Source of the DNA: Cladorrhinum sp. PSN259
Lineage: Eukaryota > Ascomycota > Sordariomycetes > Sordariales > Podosporaceae
DNA: 64,000 nucleotides
Direction: 5' to 3'
NCBI GenBank assembly: GCA_033725935.1
Contig: MU867075.1
Location: 434,001-498,000 of the forward strand
Position 1 is the stretch's first letter; every line of letters begins with the position of its first letter. The position numbers and the translations under genes were made by a program. A model generated the notes under the pieces. It saw nothing but the letters and a program-made list of their open reading frames with translations. It had not been told where the DNA came from and searched no databases. This document shows, piece after piece, positions 56,068 through 64,000 of this stretch.

Positions 56068-56647
56068 GATGGCGGTTGTTGGTGGAGAGAGGCGATAGAT
56101 AAAACTAAGTTGACGCGATCGCGATGAATCGAGATTAGAAAGGATGCAATTGAGTCGCGAGATTGCCGGTCAATTAAAAATCGCGTAAGTTTGATGAAAA
56201 GATGCACACAGAGAGGTGGTGTTGATGGCAAGCTGACTACCGAGTTGCGGGGTTGTCGCGTTGTTGGGAAAGTCAGAAAGTTGGAAGTGGAAGGAAGGGA
56301 GGGAGCAACGGAAGCGAAAATAAGGTTGGAGTTGAGAAAGACAGGCACAGCCTCAAAACCTGACCGCAATCAGCCTTAACCGTGATTGGCCTAGTGTGGG
56401 CCCAGAAGGCGTCCCTGGGCAAGGAACAGTGGGGCTGATGCACGGTCCACCTGGCAACCATCACTGCTTTTTCGTTGCCAATGCCATCCACTGCCACCTC
56501 AGCCCTCTCAGCTCTGACACGTTCGAACCTTAAGACACTTTTAGCTTCTCACTCCATATCTGTACAGGATTCTAGGGCACTTGGCAGTGAAAATTTCCAA
56601 AAAGGATACTTCCACAACCTTCCCATAAAACCACAACCATCATCGTC
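56068..56647. promoter_or_regulatory. divergent promoter region (SUB2 / RPR2)
   Basis: About 580 bases between the divergent start codons of two RNA-processing genes. The left part is the A/G-biased SUB2 leader on the plus strand. No specific site is recognised. Confidence 0.4.
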
Positions 56648-57118
56648 ATGGCGAAAGGTGGTAAAGCTGGAGCGGGCGGGGTCCAGAATAAGGCCATTTA
56701 CTCACGAGTATCTTTTCTTCAACAAGCCTCGGTTTTCCTTTCTGCGGCATCACCATCCTCGCAGTCAACGCCTCTGCAAGGCATGGGCAGACGGCTGGCC
56801 GCCGACTTGCGCGCCGTGTCTCTTAAAACGAGGATTCGGCTTAATCCAGCGGTGAAACGAACCATCTGCAAGTTTTGCGACTCTGTTCTTATTGACGGTC
56901 AGTCGTGTCTAACGACGATTGAGAACAAGAGCAAAGGCGGCAAGAAGCCATGGGCCGACAACATAGTTCGCAAGTGCCACACATGTGGAAAAGAAAGAAG
57001 ATATCCGGTATGCGCGCCGAGGACGAAAAGAAAGACTGATCGAGCTGTTGTTCGGGACTCGGACAAGAAGCAGAATCAAGCTGGGCAACAAACTAGGCCG
57101 GTTGATGATGTTTCTTGA
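56648..57118 (+). CDS. RPR2: RNase P subunit RPR2/Rpp21-like
   Basis: A 156-residue single-exon basic protein of the Rpr2/Rpp21/Snm1 family, zinc-binding subunits of RNase P (tRNA 5' processing) or RNase MRP. The helical N-part contains YSRVSFLQQASVFL and RRLAADLRAVSLKTRIRLN. The zinc ribbon follows with CKFC near 73-76 and CHTCG near 109-113, joined by the conserved strand RKCHTCGKERRYPV. A Lys-rich tail ends the protein. The wording VKRTICKFCDSVLIDG favours RPR2 over SNM1. It is divergent from SUB2 and convergent with HSK3, about 217 bases apart. Confidence 0.87.
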   Translation: MAKGGKAGAGGVQNKAIYSRVSFLQQASVFLSAASPSSQSTPLQGMGRRLAADLRAVSLKTRIRLNPAVKRTICKFCDSVLIDGQSCLTTIENKSKGGKKPWADNIVRKCHTCGKERRYPVCAPRTKRKTDRAVVRDSDKKQNQAGQQTRPVDDVS

Positions 57119-57335
57119 AGGATTTATGGTATTTCATTTTGACATTCCAGTAATAGAGAGAGCCTTTTTTTTTTTCTAAATCTCACAAAGGAGAAGTCTA
57201 CCAACTCATCTATGGTCGTCCTTGACTCCAAGGCGACTGCTTGTCTCACGCTGTGGCAAGGCATGCCCAAGACACCGAAACGCCGTGTAGCATCAGAAAC
57301 CCGATCATTCGCCTGCTTTCTCGGTTCACGGATCT

Positions 57336-57752
57336 TCACTTCTGCTGCTGCTGCTGTTGTTGTTGCTGCACAGACTCCTCACCAAGTACCTTGCTAGCGG
57401 CCATGAATCTGTACGCAGGGAACTTAGTAAAAGGTTACCACAAATAAGAGGTTCGCCTTGAGAGAGAGATAGGCCGACTTACAAACCAGCATGCCAACTC
57501 CCCAGCCCACGCATAGATTCAGCTTGTACACTGGTCATGCGCAAGAGGTTCTCTGTGTCGGCCAGGTTGTTGGAAAGCTGAGCTAGTTGGGCATGGAGTT
57601 GGGACTTGAAAGATAGACATTAATACCGACCAGATGGATTGAGTAGGAGGGGAGAAATAAAAGACATACAAGCTGTCTGGCCTTTACTTGGCTTCCTGAT
57701 GATGGGGCTGACTGCCGTTGTGTCTGTTGTGTTGGGGGGTTGAATGAGCGCA

Positions 57753-57753
<1 letters not shown>
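57336..57753 (-). CDS. HSK3: DASH complex subunit HSK3
   Basis: Exons 57753..57670, 57604..57483 and 57408..57336 join in frame to give 92 residues. HSK3 is a small subunit of the DASH/Dam1 ring that couples kinetochores to microtubules. The conserved core is LHAQLAQLSNNLADTENLLR followed by MTSVQAESMRGLGSWHAG and FMAASKVLGEE, mostly helical. The N-terminus is Gln/Ser-rich and the C-terminus ends in nine Gln and a Lys, encoded by a CAA/CAG tract that may vary between strains. Introns use GTATGT and GTAAGT and end TCAAG and TACAG. Each exon is short, so the gene is easy to miss. A GTT repeat lies immediately upstream of the start. Confidence 0.88.
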
Positions 57754-57820
<67 letters not shown>

Positions 57821-57821
57821 G
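57754..57821. repeat. (GTT)n microsatellite in the HSK3 leader
   Basis: About 22 trinucleotide copies with one GTC interruption, directly upstream of the HSK3 ATG. In the transcript it reads as CAA repeats, probably in the 5' UTR. Confidence 0.85.
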
Positions 57822-60352
57822 ATCTGATGCGGTGCTGTTGTTCTTGCTAGGATGTTATGTAGTGGAAGTATGATGTCGCCACAGACTGTGGTGTTTGTTT
57901 GTTTGTTTTTGTTGTTTTTGTTGTTTTACTCTTGTTGTTACGATAACCAGACCCCTTGTGGTGTACAGTACATATGTGACGTCGTAAGTGGGATGGAAAA
58001 GGCTATAGGGCGTGCACTTTCGGCTTTCGTCCACTGAATTGGACGAAATAGAGTGGGGGAAGGAAACGCGACGAAAGTTGTTTTTGGCGGGGCAATTGTT
58101 ACCACCCTCAGATATGAACATACACTGGCAGTTATTGAGCGTCGAATCGGTTGGTGGGCTTACATAGCAACAATAACAATGGAAACTGATCAGCAAAAAA
58201 ATGCCTTTCTTATATTTGATTCGAAGACACCAAATGCAGTGTATTCAATCTACTCAACTCACACAGCCGCTCCAGATTAGTAACTGCGTTTAGCATACAG
58301 TGAGTGGTGCATACCTACATACCTCGAAAGCCTCTTTTTTTTTCTTTTTTTTGGGCGTGACGTAAATGTACCGTACATACATAATCCATACATATCCATA
58401 CACAACCACATGCGTGATCAAATTGCCCTGTTTTCCCGTCGTATAGGACATACCTCCTTCCTGCAGAAGCAGAAGCAAGCCACAGCATAACAATAAACAT
58501 ACATATTAAACTTTACACAACAATGACGATCACACGAATGCAACGAACGGCCCGGGCATTTTAGTGTCCGCTTTTTTTTTTCGTTAAAAAAAAAAAAAAG
58601 CCTGGCTGCCTATCAGAGAATCTGTTGTGTCCCCCTAAAGAGCACAGGTACACTGGGGTTTCCTGTAGTGAAACAATAATAACAGTAAGGCAGACAGACA
58701 GGCAGGCAAACAGACCGAGAAACGAAATTTTTCTTACGAGACTGTAGTTGGGGTCTTGATATAAAATTAAACCTGGTAGCTGCGTTCATACACTACATCA
58801 GGTTTTGTGAGACTTGGAAAATGCGAAGGTCAAGGTCCGAGGAGGGAGAAAAAAGGGAGGCGGAAACCCCCCAAATGCGTTTTAAGAGTGGGCAATATCA
58901 CACCATTCATCATCCATCAGCTCTTTCAGTCGCCAAACCAACATCATAAAACCGACCATTTTGACTACAACTGAACGTTTGTTTCAAGAGTGAAGGGAAA
59001 AAGATAAATATAAAAATTCATCAAGCTCCGTAAAGATAACTGACCCTTGTTTCCATCCGCCCAGAAAAGAAGCATATGAAGAAGTCATTCGTACCCAAGT
59101 ACATACATACCTGTGCAATAAGTTAAAAGGACGTCCTCCCATAACAGACAAGACAAGAAAATAAACTCCATCCCGCCATGAGAACTGACACAACACAACA
59201 AGAACAACAAAACCAACAAAAGACATCAAATACTATTTCAACACATTAACACTTTGCTTTCAACTCCAAAACAAATAAATAATCTCCCTCTCCCCATGAA
59301 TATTTCCCCACTCCTCTTCCTCCTACTCTCTGTGTTCTGCTTGGTTCTCCAATGATAATAATAAACCACAAGTCCTTCTTTTCCTCCACCACCATCATCA
59401 TCATCATCATCTCTTCTTCTTCTTCTTCTTATTCGCACCCTCTCACCGACAGTGCTTATTTCTTGTCATTCTTCCATCCGGTCTTCCTCCCTTTGCCCTG
59501 GACTGCAACTATCCCACGCTTCAAAACTGCAGTTCGCCACCTTTTCATCTCATTATGCCGAAAAGAAAACGTCTCACACAAAAAGGACCAAAGAAGCTGC
59601 AGGTAGGCTCAACAAACACCATGGCCATGATCCAAAGAGGAAAAAGAATAGTAGCTGTAGAATTCTGAAACCCAACAGCAACAAGCAGAAGAGCGTAATT
59701 AGACCACAAAATAAAAAAGCACAACTTCCAAAAGCTCTTAGCCTGATGATGATCGACGATGTCATGATGGTCGCCCCTGAATACTCATCCTCCAAAAAGA
59801 AGAGAAAAAAGACAAAATAAAGAAATGCCTATGTACTTTTTTTTTGAAACGGGCTCAACTTTCCCGCCTCTCCCACACCGTCTTCAACAAAACAAAAGAA
59901 AGGTTAAAAAACACTAACATTATGATGAGTGTACGCCATGAGTTTGTTGCGAGGAATAAGCCAAGAAAAAACCCTAAGCCCCCTTTCCCCCAACACAACT
60001 ACCCTCCAGAACCTTTCTCTTCCATCTTCTCCTGTCTAACCCGTAGAGATATGCATCTGTAATATCGTGTCGTTGCCTCTGGTTGACCATTCCTATACTT
60101 GGCGGATTGCACTTCTTTTGAGTGTACCAGAGTACCCCTTTTCTCTTCGCCCGACGTTGGCTTGATCAATGGAAGCCAGTCCAGGCTGATCAGAGTATCC
60201 AGGAGCTGCCGATATCTGAGAGCTGTCTCAAATACTGACATCAAGTCCATCACAGACGCGAGCAAGCATATCAGAAAATGCCGCCAAAGCCTAGTGGTGA
60301 TAAGTGTTTTCCACCCCTCCCGCCTGAGTTCGATTTATCGACGACCAAGGGC
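57822..60352. other. 2.5 kb intergenic region
   Basis: No gene is recognised. The stretch holds the HSK3 promoter and the 3' end of the ketopantoate-reductase-like gene. It has poly-T/A patches near 58580-58605 and ATC/CTT repeats at about 59395-59430. Confidence 0.5.
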
Positions 60353-63309
60353 CTACCGAACTCCAATGGGAGGACGAGGCCCAAGGCTGCTCTGGCTGCT
60401 ATGTGCCGACGGCTCTGAATCGAGATTCGTCGAGTCACCACTGTCCGCGCTAGCACTCGCACTACCGGTCAGACTTCGCACATTTTTTCCCTTTGGTGGT
60501 TGGAGAGCGCTCACCCCAGCGTGCTGTTCCACTTGCTGTGGCGCAACAGCATTTCCATGACCGGGCGGGTAACGAGGCATGGGCTGACGCATGCCTTCAG
60601 GCGGTGATGGCCGTCCGTTCATCTGCGGGCCAACATATCCGTTCGGTGGTGATGGCCGCCCATTGACGCCATTTCGCATTGATGGACTGTAGGGATTCCC
60701 GGGTGACTGGCTCGCGCGCCTGGGCATGCCGCCACCGTTCATCGGCGGAGGTCCTGCTTGATACTGCAATTCGTCCAGGCGAGCAGCTGTCAACGAGTTG
60801 GCCCTCGACTCCGCATGCATGGCACCACGATCCACGTTGCCGTAACGGTTTGACGTGAAGCCCAATAATGGGTCGTCCAGGATGTTTTCGTGCAGACCGG
60901 GGATTGACTGCATGACTTGGCTCGACCGGTTACGTCCAAAGCTGGGCCGGAACCTACTTCCTCTGTGAGACTCTGTCTCGGGATTCTTGCGAAGCTGCAC
61001 GGCATTGCCTGGTGCTTTTCGGTTCTTCTTCGAGGTGACGCTCATCATATCGAAATTATCGGGGTCAATCATGGACGTCACAGGCGTAGAACTGGGATCA
61101 AAGTAGTCGTCTTCGTCGTCGTCTTCATCGTACATGCCTCCGTGTTGTCGCATTGGCGGAGGCGGAGGTGGAGGGCCTCTTCTCGGCCCAGGCCCGGCGC
61201 CGTTAGTAGCACGCCGAAGCTTCATCTCTTGCTCTTTCAAAGCTAATTCTCGTTGCCTTAATTGAAGCTCTCTTTCCCTGATGGCAAGGTCCTGAGGCGA
61301 CACCACTGGGGCGTAGCCATTTTCGCTACCTTCTTGGATGTCATCGTACACTACCATGTGGCTGAACTCTTCTAGATCTGCGCCCTCCATCGAACCCCGC
61401 CTTGAGGGGAACCGGCCATTGGGTGGCATTCCGTTCGGCGGCCGTCCATAGCCATTGGGTGGCCCTCCATTCATGGGAGGTGGCCCACGGCGCATTCCCG
61501 GACCCTGCGGTCCTGGTGGACCCATACCAATCTGTGAGGGGATTCTCGGGCGTGGCCTGCCTGGGCCCATACCATTTCCATTGGGCATACCGTTGACTGG
61601 CGGCCGAGGTGGACCGAGGGACGACATCCGTGGGAGAGTCGAGGGGTTGCCCGAAGGCGATCCTGGCTGTGGCGCCGACGTGGCGTCGGTTTTGGGACGG
61701 TTGCGGTTGGTTTGGTTCGAATTGTGGAGGAGGGCGTAAAGCGTTTCAATCCGCGGCACAGGCACTCCAGTCTCCTGCGACAATTTGATCGGCGACCCAA
61801 GGTAAGTTTCGACTTCCATCGGGCGCCGTGCTGTGTAATCTTGCCACATCATGTTCTCGACGTTTGTTCTCATGAACTCGTCAATCGTGCTCTGCTTGAA
61901 GTCTGGGGGAAACTTGCAGCCCTGTGCTTCTGCCAGGGCGAGCATTTCATCGATGACATCGGATATTAACTTGGAAACGCCGACCTTGTCGAGCAGTGCA
62001 GCATAATTCGGGCATTCGAACAGTACTGTCAATGGATGGAACGCAATTGGACTGGACACTTGTTAGACTTGATTATTCTCCCAACATCACTCGCACGGAG
62101 AGCCACTTACCCGATTACTCGCTCATATTGCTGTTGTCGAATGTTAGGTGACACCTTGCAATCGACCTGGCCGGTGCTCAGGGTCATAGCCAGAGCCTGT
62201 GCCATGTCCTCTTGTATTGAAGGGGGAATATTGGGGTTCCTGTTGGCTGGCCCTACCCACAACTCGGTTGAGCCCTTGTGCTCGAATTCGCTGCCGCCAA
62301 GTTGGGCGAGTTCGGCGCCACAAACGAGTGAGAGAACTACATTAGTCGGAAATCGTTCCTCTATAGCCGATTCAAGACCGAGAGCGTGGGTGGTATTAAC
62401 GAGGATGCAGGTGTGTTGAGGCGTTACGACGGAGTCGATCACTGAAGCAAGATCGTAGACGTCGGGAAGGGCTTTAATACAGAGGATGACGTAGTCAAAG
62501 GCACCCTCTCGACGGGTTGCGGCCTCTTCTGGTGTCCGGACGACTGTGTATATCAATTGATCGTTTAGCAAAACGACGCGCAAAACAGGGGTGGTAATAC
62601 AAGTGATGTTGTGGAGTGAGATGAATGCGTACCATGTCGAGGTTTAAACCGCTCGTTCCCAAATATAAGAGATCTGGGCGCACGGAAGTTAGCTTTCACA
62701 TTATCCCTACATGTACGTGGGCGCATTGGGTTGGCCCCAGCAAAAGAATGAGGGTCCTTACTTGAACGAGATGCCATATTGCGACACATGTTCGTAGCCA
62801 GTCTTCCACACGAGTGTGACGTCGCAGGCATTAGTAGCTTGAAGTCTCCATGACAGGAAAGCAGAAACCGGATTCCCGCCCACTGTAACAACATTCATCA
62901 GCTCGTCGTCCGACATGTCTGGATGCGCTAGCGAAGACGCATGTGCAGTAATTCGACGGTATGTGAGGCCTCTATAGGTAGGGGACGGAGGATGCGGGAC
63001 CAAGCGGGATGGAAGGTAGAGAAAAGTGAAGAAGAAAAAAAAAGAGTGTGGTGTAAGTGGTGAGATGGACGGTATGTCAGGTGTCAGGGGGGGAACGGAA
63101 AGTTGGACGAGGGGAGCGTCAGAGAAAGCGATTCCCACTCTTTTTGGGCTCCCGTCCCGGGAATTGAGGTGACACTAGGCTGAAGGCGGGAAGGAGGAGC
63201 ACAAGAGGGGGGGGGGGGGTGGAAGACAGAGACGGCGCAGTTCCAACTGGCGCCGGTGGGTGGGCTACTTACCTGATAGGATCTTGAGTCGGGGCGTCAT
63301 GGGTGCCAT
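60353..63309 (-). CDS. ketopantoate-reductase-like (ApbA/PanE) protein with long Pro/Gly-rich tail
   Basis: Exons 63309..63273, 62882..62762, 62673..62633, 62543..62111 and 62051..60353 join in frame to give 776 residues. The N-terminal half is an ApbA/PanE-type NADPH-binding reductase: KILS joins VGGNPVSAFLSWRLQ over the first intron, then DVTLVWK, FGNERFKPRHVVRTPEEAA, FDYVILCIKALPDVYDLA and ILVNTTHALGLE. The C-domain begins VIGPIAFHPLTVLFECPNYA and ends in RRPMEVETYLGSPIKLSQETGVPVPRIETLYALL. Where bacterial enzymes have the catalytic Lys of the WRK motif, the aligned spot seems to hold Arg208 (YERVIG). Residues about 340-776 are Pro/Gly/Asn-rich and disordered, with a short coiled coil (LAIRERELQLRQRELALKEQ). 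The 389-base first intron contains an in-frame ATG at 62916 (MSDDELMNVVT) that could give an alternative start. It need not make pantothenate; fungi have several such paralogues. Confidence 0.82.
63207..63219. repeat. G homopolymer (13)
   Basis: A G run within the first intron of the reductase-like gene. Confidence 0.8.
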
Positions 63310-64000
63310 GGTGGGAACCCAGATCGGGATGGGTAGGTCAAGTTTCGAAGCTGCAGAACAAGAAGCCTTCTCTGGCGGCAGCGCCCAGGACGGAACAAGA
63401 ATCGAGATGCTTGTGCGCGTGTCCCACCAACAAGGCCAAGTACTCTTGTGGCTTGTCGGTTTCCCGTCAACAAATTTGACCCCTTTGCTTTCTTCTTCTC
63501 ACGATGCTCGGCGGATTTTCTTCTTTCTCTTCTTTACTGGCCCTCTTTTCCCCCACACGGGTCGCTGGTACCGGTCTCAGAACAGGGTGATGCCTTCCTC
63601 TCGGCGTGGACAACTGCGGAAAAGTGACGGCCGTGCCCGAGATTCGATGAACGGGGCTTGCAGATCGGGGGCTTGGAAGAGCAATTGACAGATATCACAC
63701 AGACCCATCCGGGTTCATCCCGCTGGCTCAACGAGCGAAAACGAGCGTCTCCCAAGGCGCGAGAGTTTAGCGGCAGAAGGACAACTCGACGATCGTCTGT
63801 ACGCGCTTCGCGAAGTGGCGCCAGCAGGAATTTGATTCCGCGGGCTAGTACGGACGATGCAGCAGTAGTCTAGAATGTCAATGGCTGGCCGTCGCTACTG
63901 TCAGTACAGCTGGTGGTGATGGCGTGTGCTGCAGGATGGGTTGTGCATCGAGCTCAGCGCAGCGCAGGCAAGCAGAGCACAGTACAGCACATCAAACAAA
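63310..64000. other. promoter region of the reductase-like gene
   Basis: About 690 bases with no recognised gene. A Cys/Trp-poor minus frame and a 142-codon plus frame lack domains. The right edge has CAG/GCA-rich simple sequence. Confidence 0.45.

Noticed and set aside
62758..62916. MSDDELMNVVT as the normal start of the ketopantoate-reductase-like protein
   Set aside because: An upstream exon (63309..63273) joins by consensus splice sites to give the family's first beta strand, so this ATG lies in an intron; it is kept only as a possible alternative start.

Overview
The window is eukaryotic nuclear DNA from a filamentous ascomycete (Pezizomycotina). This rests on short introns of about 50 to 100 bases with GTAAGT/GTATGT-type donors, intergenic spaces of 1 to 9 kb, and gene families typical of these fungi: a PPZ-type phosphatase, a SUR7-family membrane protein, a SOG2-type RAM-network protein, the DASH subunit Hsk3 and a PHO85-type cyclin. 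The class cannot be fixed from sequence alone; I lean towards Leotiomycetes or Sordariomycetes. I see no rRNA, tRNA or intact transposon, and no operon-like organisation. I recognise 17 protein genes and rebuilt their exons by hand from splice sites and reading-frame continuity.

Layout. 0-8 kb: the 3' end of a mitochondrial phosphate carrier; a large sterol glucosyltransferase-like protein with PPxY and ubiquitin-interacting motifs; then, convergent with it, a SnoaL-like gene that is divergently paired with an NmrA/EasG-like reductase. 8.5-10.3 kb: a PAF-acetylhydrolase-family hydrolase whose expected nucleophilic serine is a cysteine. 13.2-16.5 kb: a long disordered protein of unknown function with a Cys-rich C-terminus. 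19.5-21.2 kb: PPZ phosphatase on the minus strand. 26.6-29.6 kb: SUR7-like and CREG-like genes, convergent. 30.8-36.1 kb: RPS30 with two tiny exons, a MITE-like element, an F-box-like gene and the mitochondrial Mg2+ channel MRS2. 36.1-45.0 kb: a gene-poor stretch with an assembly gap around 37.7 kb that looks like a mis-join. 45.0-47.0 kb: a PHO85-type cyclin with an upstream ORF. 50.0-57.8 kb: SOG2-like, SUB2 with an unusually long first intron, RNase P subunit RPR2 and HSK3. 60.4-63.3 kb: a ketopantoate-reductase-like protein with a long Pro/Gly-rich tail.

Most genes are housekeeping: mRNA export, ribosome, RNase P, kinetochore, phosphate and magnesium transport, and cell-wall or polarity signalling. 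They appear independently regulated. Only the SnoaL/NmrA pair looks like a small metabolic unit. The most interesting observations are the Cys-for-Ser hydrolase, the PPxY plus UIM plus VPS13/ATG2-like composite on the glucosyltransferase, the structured long intron of SUB2, a MITE-like element, and a short peptide-coding motif found twice, 15 kb apart.
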